Assembly: GCA_964415255.1 (NCBI GenBank)
Contig: CAYQAC010000008.1
Span: 3,410 to 67,409 of the forward strand
Direction of reading: 5' to 3'
Origin: JAHBVY01 sp964415255
GTDB lineage: Bacteria; Myxococcota_A; Polyangia; Polyangiales; Polyangiaceae
DNA: 64,000 nt
Shown: in pieces, positions 51,924 through 60,939 of the stretch
How positions within the stretch are numbered: position 1 is the stretch's first letter
Layout of the letters: each line of letters opens with the position of its first letter
Notes under the pieces: model-generated
Seen by the model: only the letters and a program-made list of their open reading frames with translations
Database searches by the model: none
Told to the model about the DNA's origin: nothing
Translations under genes and position numbers: made by a program

Positions 51924-53006
51924 TCACGTGAGGCGCGTGGAGCCGACCGTCTCCAGCCCCTCGGCGTGGGAGAGCCCGAGGTCGAGCTGTGAGGGCGGCA
52001 GCTCCATGAGGCAGCGGCGCACCGGCGCGAGCCAGCCAGCGACGTCCGTCGCCGCGCGCGCCGAAGCCAGCCAATCAGCGCGCCCAGGCGCTGAATGAGG
52101 CGTGCCCATCGGCGCGTCCATCGGCGCGCGGGGCCCTTGCGCGACGCCGCGCGCGACGAAGGTGATGAGCTCCTTGAGCTTGCCGAGGGCGCCATGACGC
52201 CCCTTGGTGAACACCAATTGATAACGCTCGGCCATGTCCTCCAAGTAGGCCAAGAGGTCGAGCGGCGTCGGGATGAAGGGCGGCTCCCCGCGGCGCAGCG
52301 CCGCGAGCTGCTTGAAGATGAAGGGGTTACGGATCGCCGGCCGCCCGATCATCACGCCGTGGCAGCCCGCCTCGGCTTGGAGCCGCAGCGCCGCGTCCGC
52401 GTACCACAGATCCCCATTGCCGATCACGGGGATGCTCAGCTCAGCTGACAAAAGCTGGATGATGCGCCAGTCGGCGACCCCAGCGTAAAAATCCGCGCGG
52501 CGCCTCGGGTGCACGCTGATGAAGTCGACGCCCGCGCGCTCCACGAGCTGCGCGATGCCGAGCGCCGCGCCCGCGTCGTCATACCCCGCGCGGATCTTCG
52601 CCGAGAGCAGGCCCGGAGTGGCCGCCCGCATCTGCTCCAGCACCCTCCGGAGTAAGTCAGGTTGCCTGAGCATCGCGGCGCCCACGCCCTTCTTCACGAT
52701 GCGCGGCATGGGGCAGCCGAGGTTGATGTCGACCACGTCCGCACCCGCCGCCGCCACCATGCGCGCCGCCTCCGCCATGCGGTCAGGGTCATTGCCCATC
52801 ACCTGGACGCTCAGCAGGGCGCTCGGCGAGCGCGCGATGGCGCGCCGCACCACGTTCGGGTGCACCGCGTCGCGGGTGATGCGCACGAACTCGGTGCACA
52901 CCAGGTCGAGCCCGCCCTGCGCCGCGATGGCGTGGCGAAACGTCGGGTGGCCCACGCCTTCCATCGGCGCGAGGCAGGTCTGGAAGCGGAGGGGCGCGGC
53001 CGTCAC
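51924..53006 (-). CDS. tRNA-dihydrouridine synthase (Dus family)
   Basis: 360 residues, TIM barrel plus a helical domain. FMN and catalytic motifs: LAPMEGVGHPTFR, VQVMGNDPDRMAEAAR, GADVVDINLGCPMPRIVKKGVGAAML (catalytic Cys region), SAKIRAGYDD, ISVHPRRRADFYAGVADW and VIGNGDLWYADAALRL. It reduces a tRNA uridine to dihydrouridine using NADPH. Which Dus (A, B or C) is not clear by eye. A Pro/Ala-rich insert (RAPMDAPMGTPHSAPGRADW) interrupts the C-terminal helical domain. GTG start at 53006 with TACGGC 6 nt upstream. Confidence 0.93.
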   Translation of the reverse strand: MTAAPLRFQTCLAPMEGVGHPTFRHAIAAQGGLDLVCTEFVRITRDAVHPNVVRRAIARSPSALLSVQVMGNDPDRMAEAARMVAAAGADVVDINLGCPMPRIVKKGVGAAMLRQPDLLRRVLEQMRAATPGLLSAKIRAGYDDAGAALGIAQLVERAGVDFISVHPRRRADFYAGVADWRIIQLLSAELSIPVIGNGDLWYADAALRLQAEAGCHGVMIGRPAIRNPFIFKQLAALRRGEPPFIPTPLDLLAYLEDMAERYQLVFTKGRHGALGKLKELITFVARGVAQGPRAPMDAPMGTPHSAPGRADWLASARAATDVAGWLAPVRRCLMELPPSQLDLGLSHAEGLETVGSTRLT

Positions 53007-53046
53007 GCGCGAGCCGTAGCCTCCCGGGTGCGGGCCCGCAAGCGGT

Positions 53047-54333
53047 TCACGAGCGCGGGGCGACGGGGGGTGGGCGTCGTGAGGTGGGGCTCAAGTCGTG
53101 GAGCGACACCTGCTCTAAGTCGATGCGCCCCACCACGCGTGAGAACGCCAAGGTGGCGGCCAGGGTGTGGGTCGAGGAAGCCCAAGCGGGCACGTAGCGC
53201 GGGGGCGTGATCAGCCCAACGCTGAAGGCCTCCGCCAGCTCGGTCAAGTCAGACAGGGTGACGCGCCCGGCGAAGGCGCGCCCGATCAGCTCCGGGCGGT
53301 GCTCGGCGATGGCCTTGCGGAAGAAGGTGTGCACGCTGAACAGGCCGTGGAGGTACACCGTGTCTTTGGTGAACACCACGCGGCCCCGCACATTGCCGCC
53401 GCGGAAAATACGCATGGTGGAGCGCACCCCTTCCATCTCGGTCTGGCCTTGCTCTAGGAAGAACTCAAACACGTCGAGGAAGTCGGCGCCCGAGAGCGCG
53501 TGATCCACCGCCACGGTGCGCAGCGCCAAGCGCCTCAGCCGCGCGAGATCGATGGAGCCGGTGAGCACCTCGGCCAGCGTCGCCAGCCCCTCTTGAGTGG
53601 CGGTGGTGCGCGGCGCGCCCAGGCTGAGCGCGGAGAGCACCGGCTGCGCGCGCCCGTTCAGCGCCGTGGCGGTGTGCACGAAGGCCTCGTGCTCGAGCAG
53701 CTGCGCGACGTCCTCCTGACTGAAGGCGGTGCGCCCGCGGATCCGGATGCGGGTGGCGCTGGCCGCCGCCTTGCTGGCGAGCTCATCGTCGATGGTCACC
53801 TCGATGGGGTCGTGCGTGAAGAATTCGCTCACGCGCCGCGCCAGGTGGTCGCGCACGTGCTCGGCGCTGAGCACGTAATGGTCAGCCCCAGTGCCTAACG
53901 TGTCCGCCAGCGGGCCCGTGGCCTCGAGCAGGGCGCGCGCCGCCTCAAGGTAGCTCTGGTTGGCGCCCGGCATGCGCGTGCTCGGATCGCCGTAAGCCAG
54001 GCGCGACAGCTCAAGGAACCCGGGGCTGCGCGCGGCGCTCACCAGCCGCGCGGCGTTGAGGTAGGAGTCGACCGTCAGGCCCAGGTACCGGCCCAGCGGA
54101 TCGCCCAGGTCGAGCTGAGCTCGGAGCGCTTCGAGCGCCTCGAGCGCCGGCTCCAGATCGGCCTCCACCGGGGGCGCGTTGGGGAGCACCCGCCGGCCCT
54201 GGCGCCACTCAGCCAGGAAGTCGTCCACCACCTGACTCGGCCAGGTGAGGCGCCCCAAGACCTGAATGCCCCTCGCGATCGCCACCAGCCGCTCGCTCTG
54301 CTCACGAAGCCGCGCCGCGCGTCGGGAGTCCAT
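53047..54333 (-). CDS. QEGLA/DUF1704 family metallopeptidase-like protein
   Basis: 428 residues. It contains LLEHEAFVHTATALNGRAQ, an HExxxH zinc-binding motif, and TQEGLATLAEVLTG, the signature QEGLA of the DUF1704 family (relatives of the eukaryotic tyrosine-carboxypeptidase MATCAP). The family is named after flavohemoglobin modulation but its bacterial substrate is unknown. The zinc motif and the QEGLA Glu are both present, so it is probably an active metalloenzyme. ATG at 54333; TATGCT lies 9 nt upstream. A degenerate C-rich element is found about 50 bp farther upstream. Confidence 0.88.
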   Translation of the reverse strand: MDSRRAARLREQSERLVAIARGIQVLGRLTWPSQVVDDFLAEWRQGRRVLPNAPPVEADLEPALEALEALRAQLDLGDPLGRYLGLTVDSYLNAARLVSAARSPGFLELSRLAYGDPSTRMPGANQSYLEAARALLEATGPLADTLGTGADHYVLSAEHVRDHLARRVSEFFTHDPIEVTIDDELASKAAASATRIRIRGRTAFSQEDVAQLLEHEAFVHTATALNGRAQPVLSALSLGAPRTTATQEGLATLAEVLTGSIDLARLRRLALRTVAVDHALSGADFLDVFEFFLEQGQTEMEGVRSTMRIFRGGNVRGRVVFTKDTVYLHGLFSVHTFFRKAIAEHRPELIGRAFAGRVTLSDLTELAEAFSVGLITPPRYVPAWASSTHTLAATLAFSRVVGRIDLEQVSLHDLSPTSRRPPPVAPRS

Positions 54334-54342
54334 CGGGCGGTG

Positions 54343-54348
54343 AGCATA
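54343..54348 (-). promoter_or_regulatory. TANNNT box 9 nt before QEGLA gene start
   Basis: Reverse strand TATGCT, nine bases, then ATG. Candidate leaderless -10 element. Confidence 0.4.
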
Positions 54349-54516
54349 ACGCGAAGTCTGACCTCAAGGGTGGCTGCTCCTCGAGGGTGCGTTGGGTTAG
54401 GCACTGGCTTCAGCGACATGAAGCGACGAAACTGACCTGTGGGCCGGCCGAACAGGCTGCTTCGGGCGGTGTGAGGATCCACGAAACTGACCCGCAGGCC
54501 GGCCGATGAGGACCGG

Positions 54517-56718
54517 GTGCCTTCCAAACGCGAGCGATCTGCGGCCCGGCGACCTGCGGCCAACGACGCCTTGGAGGTTGACGGTCAGGTTCGCTCGCGT
54601 ACTCTGAATCGACCCGGGGTGGAGAAGCTCCTACTCAAACCAGGCGACGAGGTCGGCAGCTACGTGCTCGAGCGAGAGATCGCTAGCGGCGGCACGGGGT
54701 GTGTGTTCGCCGCGCGCCACCAGGTGTTCGGCCACACACGCGCGCTGAAGATCATGCACCTGCGTGAGTCACTCAAGGAGGACGCCATGGCGCGCTGGCA
54801 GCGCGAGGCGATCCTGCTGAGTACGATTCGACATGGGAACATCGTGCGGGTGCACGACGCCGGGGTGAGCTCGCACGGGTTGTTTTGGATCGCGATGGAT
54901 CTGCTACAGGGGGAGACGCTGCGGGAGCGGCTGAATAAAACGCCGCGCATCCCGATCTCCCTCGCCCTGCATTTCGGCACGGAGATAGCCGATGGCGTGC
55001 AGGCGGCGCACGAGATGGACGTGGTGCACCGCGACGTCAAGCCAGAGAACGTGTTCGTCACGGAGGCAGACGAGATCAAAGTGCTCGACTTGGGCACCGC
55101 CAAAGTACACGGCTACGGCATCCAATCAACGGATCATTTCAAGGTCCGCGGCACGCTGCTCTACATGGCGCCAGAGCAGTGCGAGGCGCACCCCGTGGAC
55201 GCGCGCACGGACGTCTACGCGCTCGGCTTGGTGCTCTACGAGATGATGGCGGGTTGGCACCCCTTCATGCGGCCTGGCAGCCCCATCCCCACGCCCCAAG
55301 AGCTCGTCTCGCGGCAGCTCGTGTTAGACCCAGAGCCGCTGCCGATCGCGGTGCCCGGCTTCCCTGAGTACATCTGGCAGGTGGTGCAGCGCGCCCTCCA
55401 GAAGGAGCCGAAGGACCGCTTCGGCTCCATGCTGGAGCTCAGCATCGCGCTGCGCGAGGTGAGGGGGCGCGCGCTGTCGGCCGCGGCGCGCCACGCTCAA
55501 CGCGCGGCGGGGCCCGCCGAGGAGCCGTCCGTCCCTGATGGCACGGTGAGGAAACGTCAGTCGACCGCCCCGCTGCTCGCTGTGGCTGGGGCGGCTGATG
55601 TCGGCCCGCTGGGGGCGCCGAAGTTCGCGCTCCCAGCCTCGGTGTCGGACACCGTCGAGGACTTCCCGCCGGGCATGTACACGGCCCGTGGCACCTTCCG
55701 CATGCCCACCGCCAAGCGCGATGATTTGAAGGCGGCGTTGGAGGCGGCCGCGCGCGTCGGCGCCCCACGTCCGAGTGAGGCGCCGCCTGCGGCGGGTGGA
55801 GCACCACCCGGCGCGTCGCCAGGCGCGCTGAGGGGTGCCTGGGTGCCAGTGGCCGTGGGGCCCGCGTCGGGTGCACCGAGCACCGCGGCGTTCGGTGGTG
55901 GTGTTGTGAGCGGCGCCGCGCCAGGCCTCTATCAGGCAGCGCCGAACGCGCACCACGTGTCGCCGAACGTGCACCACGCGTCAGCTCACCAGCCTCATGC
56001 CTACCAGGCGCCGCCGAGCGCGCACCAAGTGCCGCCGAGCGCGCACCAAGCGTCAGCTCACCAGCCTAACGCCTACCCGGTGCCGCCTGGCGCGCTGCAG
56101 GGCGCCCCGGCTGGGCCAAGTGCACCTGCGGCCGCCCCATCAGGCCAGGGTGGGCCAGCGGCGCCCAACATGGCCTATCAGCCGGTGCAAGCGCAGCAGG
56201 GGCCAGGCGCGATGCCGGCGGCGGCCCCGCCCCGCACGCCGCTGACTGTCGCGCCGCTGTCGAAGTCGCAGGCCGCTTCGGGCCAATCCTCGTGGGCGCC
56301 CTTGTGGCATGGCGCGCTGAGGGGGGCCATGGTTGGGTTCCTCCTTGTCGGTGTGTGGTGGGTGGTGGATCAGGTGATGCAAGTCAGTTCAACTGATGAT
56401 TCGTCGTCGTCCGCGAGCGCGGCGAGCGGCCTCCCTGCGTCTGCGTCTGCGGCCGCTGCTGGCTCAGGGTCGGTCGCGCCGGTGGCGTCTGCGCCCGCTT
56501 TGCTCGCGGGCGCAGAGGATGAGCTCAGCGAAGAGGAGCTCAACGCCGTGGTGGAGGACGTCAACCGCCAGATTCAGGCGGGCCAGCTCCCCGATCCGAA
56601 CAAGGACGCGCGGAGCGCTGGACCGCTCGGGTCGGCCCCTGCGGCTACCGCTTCCAGCGCACGGTCACCCAGCGCAGGCCCATCATCCGCTGCAGGGGCC
56701 GGAGGCCCCACCCCATGA
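54517..56718 (+). CDS. Membrane Ser/Thr kinase with DLG instead of DFG
   Basis: 733 residues. The Hanks kinase (about 48-330) has ASGGTGCVFAARH, ALKIMHLRESLKED, HRDVKPENVFV and RGTLLYMAPEQ, but the magnesium motif reads LDLGTAK, DLG in place of DFG; DLG kinases can be active. A long Pro/Ala/His-rich linker (about 430-600) contains repeats such as YQAPPSAHQVPPSAHQASAHQ. One membrane helix (about 608-626) and a short outer tail rich in Ser, Ala, Glu. GTG start at 54517. It is followed by a 4-bp-overlapping gene and then a PEGA protein, a common myxobacterial context. Confidence 0.9.
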   Translation: MPSKRERSAARRPAANDALEVDGQVRSRTLNRPGVEKLLLKPGDEVGSYVLEREIASGGTGCVFAARHQVFGHTRALKIMHLRESLKEDAMARWQREAILLSTIRHGNIVRVHDAGVSSHGLFWIAMDLLQGETLRERLNKTPRIPISLALHFGTEIADGVQAAHEMDVVHRDVKPENVFVTEADEIKVLDLGTAKVHGYGIQSTDHFKVRGTLLYMAPEQCEAHPVDARTDVYALGLVLYEMMAGWHPFMRPGSPIPTPQELVSRQLVLDPEPLPIAVPGFPEYIWQVVQRALQKEPKDRFGSMLELSIALREVRGRALSAAARHAQRAAGPAEEPSVPDGTVRKRQSTAPLLAVAGAADVGPLGAPKFALPASVSDTVEDFPPGMYTARGTFRMPTAKRDDLKAALEAAARVGAPRPSEAPPAAGGAPPGASPGALRGAWVPVAVGPASGAPSTAAFGGGVVSGAAPGLYQAAPNAHHVSPNVHHASAHQPHAYQAPPSAHQVPPSAHQASAHQPNAYPVPPGALQGAPAGPSAPAAAPSGQGGPAAPNMAYQPVQAQQGPGAMPAAAPPRTPLTVAPLSKSQAASGQSSWAPLWHGALRGAMVGFLLVGVWWVVDQVMQVSSTDDSSSSASAASGLPASASAAAAGSGSVAPVASAPALLAGAEDELSEEELNAVVEDVNRQIQAGQLPDPNKDARSAGPLGSAPAATASSARSPSAGPSSAAGAGGPTP
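56384..56396. repeat. TCAG-N5-CTGA palindrome in kinase 3
   Basis: TCAG TTCAA CTGA just after the membrane helix, in a low-constraint stretch coding VSSTDDS. Confidence 0.4.
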
Positions 56719-57941
56719 CGGATCGGAACCCGAGGGGAGACACGGTGCCTCCGTGGCTGTGGGGGGAAGATCCGCAGGCGCGTGACCTCCGTGAAGAGCT
56801 GACGCTCGGGCTCAGGCCCGATGAAGACGCGCTGTACGTGAAGGCTGGCTGGGAGGCGCGAGTGAAGGCCGCCCGCGACGCACAGCAGAGCCCAGACGCG
56901 CGCCGCACCGAACGGCAGCTGCAGCCACCTAGCTTCGCCGAGGAGGCGTCGCCGCCCAGCCGCGGCGCGCTGCCCTCACCTGAGCTGGCCGCGATCGGCA
57001 AGCAGCGCTGGGTGACGCTACCCCACGTGAAGGTCCCGCCAGTTGACTTCCCCACGGATGAGCTGGTCGACGTGTCAGGCGGGCAGGCGCTGAAGCCATC
57101 CGAGCGAAATGCGCCGCCTGCGGCGCAAGGCTTGGGCGGCGCCGCGCACGAGCCGAGCGGTGTGGTGGAGCTGAGCAGCGCTGGGGAGCTGAGCGGCGCT
57201 GGGGAGCTGAGCGGCGCTGGGGAGCTGAGCGGCGCTGGGGTGGCGGGTGAGCCGTCAGTTAGCCAGACGAGCTCTAGGGCCGAGCTGAGCGACGCGACGG
57301 TTCCCAGCCTGCGGCGCGCGGCGGAGGCGGCGCGCGCGCTGGGGCCCGGTCATCCTCGCGCGGGCGGTGCGCTGGCAGCTGACTCAGCTGGCGGTGAGCC
57401 TGACGTGGGCGCAGCCGAGGCGTCGCTCGACGCAGGCGCGCTGGGTGAGGCTGGGAGTGAGGCAGGCGCTCCGCAGGCGCGCGCTGTGGGGAGTGTTGAG
57501 GGTCGGCGCGGCGGATGGCGCGCGCTGTGGGTGGCGCCGTTGTTGCTCGGGGTGATTGGCGTGGGGGCGTGGGTGGTGCTGGGGCAGCGCAGCGTGGAGG
57601 CGGCAGGTGGCGCGGAGCCTGCGCCGGCCGCGACGGAGGCGTCGCCCGCCACGCCGCTGGCGAGCCCACACGCAGCGGCGCCGAGCGTGGCGGACCGAGT
57701 TGAGCCGGCTGGGACGGCGTCGAGCGAACCGAGCGAACCGAGCGAACCGAGTCAGCCGACGGAGCCGTTGAAGCCTCAAGCTCAGCCCGTGGCCGCACCG
57801 AAGGCGCAAGCTCAGCCAGCGGCCGGGCCGAAGCCTCAGCCAGCGGTCGCGCCGAAGCCTCAAGCTCAGCCCGTGGCCGCGCCGAAGCCTCAGCCAGGGA
57901 GCCTGAAGCACCCATCGCTCAGCGAGGAGCTCGGTCAGTGA
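56715..57941 (+). CDS. Single-pass membrane protein with repeat-rich tail
   Basis: 408 residues. N-terminal soluble region (NPRGDTVPPWLWGEDPQARDLREELTLGLRPDEDALYVKAGWEARVKAAR), a Ser/Gly/Leu repeat LSGAGELSGAGE (18-bp units, 57174-57245), one membrane helix (WVAPLLLGVIGVGAWVVLGQ, about 277-296), and a periplasmic Pro/Ala/Gln tail with KPQAQPVAAPK repeats. ATG overlaps the kinase stop (ATGA), so it is translated with the kinase and is a likely partner or substrate. No domain recognised. Confidence 0.75.
   Translation: MTDRNPRGDTVPPWLWGEDPQARDLREELTLGLRPDEDALYVKAGWEARVKAARDAQQSPDARRTERQLQPPSFAEEASPPSRGALPSPELAAIGKQRWVTLPHVKVPPVDFPTDELVDVSGGQALKPSERNAPPAAQGLGGAAHEPSGVVELSSAGELSGAGELSGAGELSGAGVAGEPSVSQTSSRAELSDATVPSLRRAAEAARALGPGHPRAGGALAADSAGGEPDVGAAEASLDAGALGEAGSEAGAPQARAVGSVEGRRGGWRALWVAPLLLGVIGVGAWVVLGQRSVEAAGGAEPAPAATEASPATPLASPHAAAPSVADRVEPAGTASSEPSEPSEPSQPTEPLKPQAQPVAAPKAQAQPAAGPKPQPAVAPKPQAQPVAAPKPQPGSLKHPSLSEELGQ
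57174..57245 (+). repeat. 18-bp tandem coding repeat, four units
   Basis: Unit GAGCTGAGCGGCGCTGGG, encoding ELSGAG (first unit ELSSAG). Confidence 0.85.
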
Positions 57942-58036
57942 AGCGTCCTCGCGCGTTGGGCGCTTCGTTTCCCCCGTTAGTGTCAGTGCACCGCCGTTTG
58001 ACGTGACCCCAGGGCCACTCGCTCACCATTGTTTCT

Positions 58037-59035
58037 ATGTCGTTGTTTCATTCTTCTAGTTCATCGTCGCTGTCCCTAGGCGTCGCGCTCGCGTGGACCG
58101 CGCTCGCGTCGCCAGTGAGCGCGGAGCCCACGCCGAGCGCGGATGAGCGCCACCAGTTGGCGGTGAAGGCGCTCCACGAGGGTGAGGTGGAGGTGGCCGA
58201 GGCGCACCTCACGGCCTTGTGGGCGGTCGAGCAGTCGGCGCGCGTGGCGTGCGATCTGGGGCTCTCGCTCAGCCTGCTGGAGCGGTGGCCCAGCGCCGCG
58301 GCGATGATGGAGCGCTGCGTGGACCTCGCCGGCTCGCGCGCTGGGGAGCGCACCCGCGCCGCGCACCGTACCGCGATGGAGAAGGTGCAGCGGGTAGATG
58401 TAGTCACGAACCCTGACGGAGCGGCGGTGGCGGTGAGCGGCGCCGCGCGCGGCGAGCGCTCGCTCTACGTGGCGCCAGGGCCTTACGAGCTGGTGGTGTC
58501 ACACCCAGGATACATCACGGCCACCCGCGAGCTGACCGCCGTAGCCGGCGGACAGACGACCTACGACATCACCTTGGAGCGGGGCCCGGTGGCGCCTGCG
58601 TCAGGGCCCGGCGAGCCCATCGCGGGGCCCTCGCCGGAGCTGCCCCCCCAGGACAGCTCGGGGGGGCTGGATTATTCCGTGCGGAATTGGGTGGTGGTCG
58701 GGGCGGGGGTGGTGGCGCTGGGATCATTCGTGGCGGCGGCCGTCTTCAACTCGAAGGCGAGCTCATCGGAGGGCCGCTGGCATGAGCTGGGCGGTGACCG
58801 TTGCGAACCTACAAGTAGTGAGCCTAGCTGCTTGGAGGCCAACGACGTGTGGTCGGACTGGCGTCGTCAGGGCACCACGCGTGATGTGTTCTTGGGGGTG
58901 GGCGTGGGGGCAGCGGCGCTGGGTGTCGTGGCCTACCTGCTGTGGCCGGAGCCAAGCCCGAAGGCGGGTTGGCTCACGCAGGGGCCGCGGGTGGGCGCTG
59001 GTGGAGGCCAGTGGGTCGTGTCAGGGAGCTTCTAG
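58037..59035 (+). CDS. PEGA-domain protein
   Basis: 332 residues. Signal peptide (SLSLGVALAWTALASPVSA), an N-terminal TPR-like helical part (about 30-115), a PEGA-type beta module VDVVTNPDGAAVAVSGAARGERSLYVAPGPYELVVSHPGYITATRELTAVAGGQTTYDITL (about 125-185), then two C-terminal membrane helices. PEGA proteins often accompany Ser/Thr kinases in myxobacteria and may bind cell-surface ligands. ATG at 58037. It is 95 bp after the membrane-protein gene, still in the kinase neighbourhood. Confidence 0.88.
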   Translation: MSLFHSSSSSSLSLGVALAWTALASPVSAEPTPSADERHQLAVKALHEGEVEVAEAHLTALWAVEQSARVACDLGLSLSLLERWPSAAAMMERCVDLAGSRAGERTRAAHRTAMEKVQRVDVVTNPDGAAVAVSGAARGERSLYVAPGPYELVVSHPGYITATRELTAVAGGQTTYDITLERGPVAPASGPGEPIAGPSPELPPQDSSGGLDYSVRNWVVVGAGVVALGSFVAAAVFNSKASSSEGRWHELGGDRCEPTSSEPSCLEANDVWSDWRRQGTTRDVFLGVGVGAAALGVVAYLLWPEPSPKAGWLTQGPRVGAGGGQWVVSGSF

Positions 59036-59138
59036 GCGGATGATGCAGGATCCGCGCGTTCATGGGTTGGTCGACGGTGACGTGTTCAAACTTGGCGTCT
59101 CGCTAGAGGAGCCGCGCAAATCTATCGCTAGGAGATTG

Positions 59139-60722
59139 ATGATGAAGTTCTTTCGCTCGAGCAGCTTGGGAGTCCTTGGTTTGGTCGTCAGCGTTGCGCC
59201 GGGCTGCGCCCCTAGCGCGCCGGACTGTGGGAGTGACAACAGCTGTGGTAACGGAGGGACGGCGGGCACTGGGGGGCTGGCGGGGACAGGTGGTGTTGGT
59301 GGAGCTGGTGGGGTGTCTGGTTCTGGGGGCGCAGCGGGCACTGGAGCGAGCGGTGGTGCTGGTGGCGTGGGTGGTTCAGGGGGGACAGGTCCGCATTGTG
59401 ATGAGTCTTTGAGTCCGGCTGAGGATTCGTGCGTGATAGCGGATGAGCTGGCGGTGTTTGTGAGTCCTGCGGGTGAGTCGGGTGCTGCAGGGACTCGGGC
59501 GGAGCCGCTTGGGAGCGTGCAGGCTGGTTTGGTGAAGGCGAAGGCTGAGGGTAAGCGGCTGTTTGTCTGCGCGGATGGGGGTGATTATGCGGAGAACGTT
59601 TCTCTTGGGGCTGGGCTGGCTGGCGTGGAGGTTTGGGGTGGTTTCAAGTGTGATGGGTGGGGTTTTGACTCTGCGTTGAAGGCGACTGTGGCGCCGGCGA
59701 GTGGGGTGCCCTTTACGGCGACTGGCATTGATGCGGAGACTTCATTTCGTTTCGTGAGGTTTCGGGCTCCGGTGGGGGTGGCGCCAGGGGGGAGCAGTGT
59801 GGGTGGTTTTGTTGCGGACTCGAGTGGGTTGAGTTTTGAGCAGGTGGAGTTCATAGCGCGAGAGGGTGCGAGCGGTGCGAGCGGGGTGCGCAGTGATGTG
59901 GGTGCGCCTGGTAGTAGTATTGATGGTGACAGCGCGAGTGGGATCAACGCAGGGGAGGGGACTGCTATGACATGTGCTCACACGGGCGAAGGGACGACTG
60001 GAGCGCCGGGAGGCAGAGGGGGTACGGTCCCTGGCCCGGGCGGCAACGGCACCCCCGCCATCACGACCCCGAACCCCAACGGCGGTAAGGGCGGTGAAGT
60101 GGGCGCTAGTTGCTCAGAAGGTGGCGGTGGTCGCGACGGCAACCCCGGTTCTGGCGGCACGTTAGGCACCGGGGCCGCAACGCTCGGCACCCTGACCGCC
60201 AGCGGCTGGGTGCCACAGGCTGGCACTGGCGGCTCTCACGGTCAGGTGGGGCAGGGCGGCGGTGGTGGTCGTGGCGGGTTGACTGGCGGTGGTGGAGGCG
60301 GTGGCGCGGGAGGCTGCGGTGGGGCGCCTGGCGGCGGGGGTGGTGGTGGTGGTGCGAGCGTGGCGCTGTTGCTGTTCAACGCGCCGGTGCAGCTGAAGGA
60401 CGTGCAGCTGACGGCGGGTGATGGTGGGGATGGCGGGGTGGGGGCTGAGGGGCAAGGAGGGTTAGACGGGGGTGCAGCGGGACTGCCGGCTACGAGCGGG
60501 TGCATGGCAGGCGAAGGTGGTCGTGGCGGCGCCGGCGGTGGCGGTGGCGGTGGCGCGGGCGGCGTGTCCGCCGGCGTGTTGCACGTAGGCGCTGCGCCGG
60601 TGCGCGAGGGTGGCAACATCGTCATCGGCGCGCCGGGCGCTCCTGGTGCGGCGGGCGGTGGGAGCAGCGCGAGCGCTGGCATCGCTGGTGAGGCAGCGGA
60701 GGTGTTGAGCCTGGAGCCGTAG
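59139..60722 (+). CDS. PGRS-like Gly-rich lipoprotein, copy 1
   Basis: About 527 residues. Lipoprotein signal FFRSSSLGVLGLVVSVAPGC, then the repeat GGTAGTGGLAGTGGVGGAGG, a DUF1565-like segment (LAVFVSPAGESGAAGTRAEPLGSVQAGLVKAKAEGKRLFVCADGGDYAENVSL) and a large Gly-rich domain with GGRGGTVPGPGGNG and GGGGGRGGLTGGGGGG runs, PGRS-like. Probably an exposed surface protein; function unknown. Shine-Dalgarno AGGAG lies just before ATG at 59139. From base 59256 onward it is almost identical to the next gene. The first half of the shared body (about 59390-60000) has unusual T- and G-ending codons. Confidence 0.82.
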   Translation: MMKFFRSSSLGVLGLVVSVAPGCAPSAPDCGSDNSCGNGGTAGTGGLAGTGGVGGAGGVSGSGGAAGTGASGGAGGVGGSGGTGPHCDESLSPAEDSCVIADELAVFVSPAGESGAAGTRAEPLGSVQAGLVKAKAEGKRLFVCADGGDYAENVSLGAGLAGVEVWGGFKCDGWGFDSALKATVAPASGVPFTATGIDAETSFRFVRFRAPVGVAPGGSSVGGFVADSSGLSFEQVEFIAREGASGASGVRSDVGAPGSSIDGDSASGINAGEGTAMTCAHTGEGTTGAPGGRGGTVPGPGGNGTPAITTPNPNGGKGGEVGASCSEGGGGRDGNPGSGGTLGTGAATLGTLTASGWVPQAGTGGSHGQVGQGGGGGRGGLTGGGGGGGAGGCGGAPGGGGGGGGASVALLLFNAPVQLKDVQLTAGDGGDGGVGAEGQGGLDGGAAGLPATSGCMAGEGGRGGAGGGGGGGAGGVSAGVLHVGAAPVREGGNIVIGAPGAPGAAGGGSSASAGIAGEAAEVLSLEP

Positions 60723-60752
60723 GGCAGGAGGCGAGGGTAGCTGACGAGTCGC
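59256..60752 (+). repeat. 1497-bp direct repeat, left copy
   Basis: Near-identical to 61030-62526 (offset 1774 bp). I saw only one difference, C/T near 60711. It covers the body and 3' end of the lipoprotein gene plus 30 bp beyond. Confidence 0.95.
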
Positions 60753-60939
60753 CCTCTTAGTTGCTGCGGTCGGTGAGCAGTTCGGGGCGGAGGCGCGGCG
60801 GGCGCCTTGGCCCAACTCTTGGTCTTTGAGGGCACCGGTGACCGGTCGCAGCAAGTCAGTGCCACAGACTTATCGGTACCGGGCAGTGAGGTGCCAAACC
60901 CCCTGCCCCTGCCCCTGCTCGTAGGTGAGGATCGGAGTG
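60723..60939. other. Short spacer between twin lipoprotein genes
   Basis: It holds the tail of the direct repeat and a C-rich element (60888-60915) pointing at copy 2. No other gene. Confidence 0.6.
60888..60915 (+). repeat. C-rich upstream element, copy 8
   Basis: GAGGTGCCAAACCCCC then TGCCCCTGCCCC, 24 bp before the copy 2 start. Confidence 0.6.

Noticed and set aside
52656..52670. GTCAG GTTGC CTGAG inside dus
   Set aside because: It codes for conserved residues LRQPDLL in the expected place, so it is probably coincidental rather than an inserted palindrome.
58782..59138. N-terminal extension of the first PGRS-like lipoprotein
   Set aside because: It overlaps the PEGA gene in another frame; the real start at 59139 has a Shine-Dalgarno and a lipoprotein signal.
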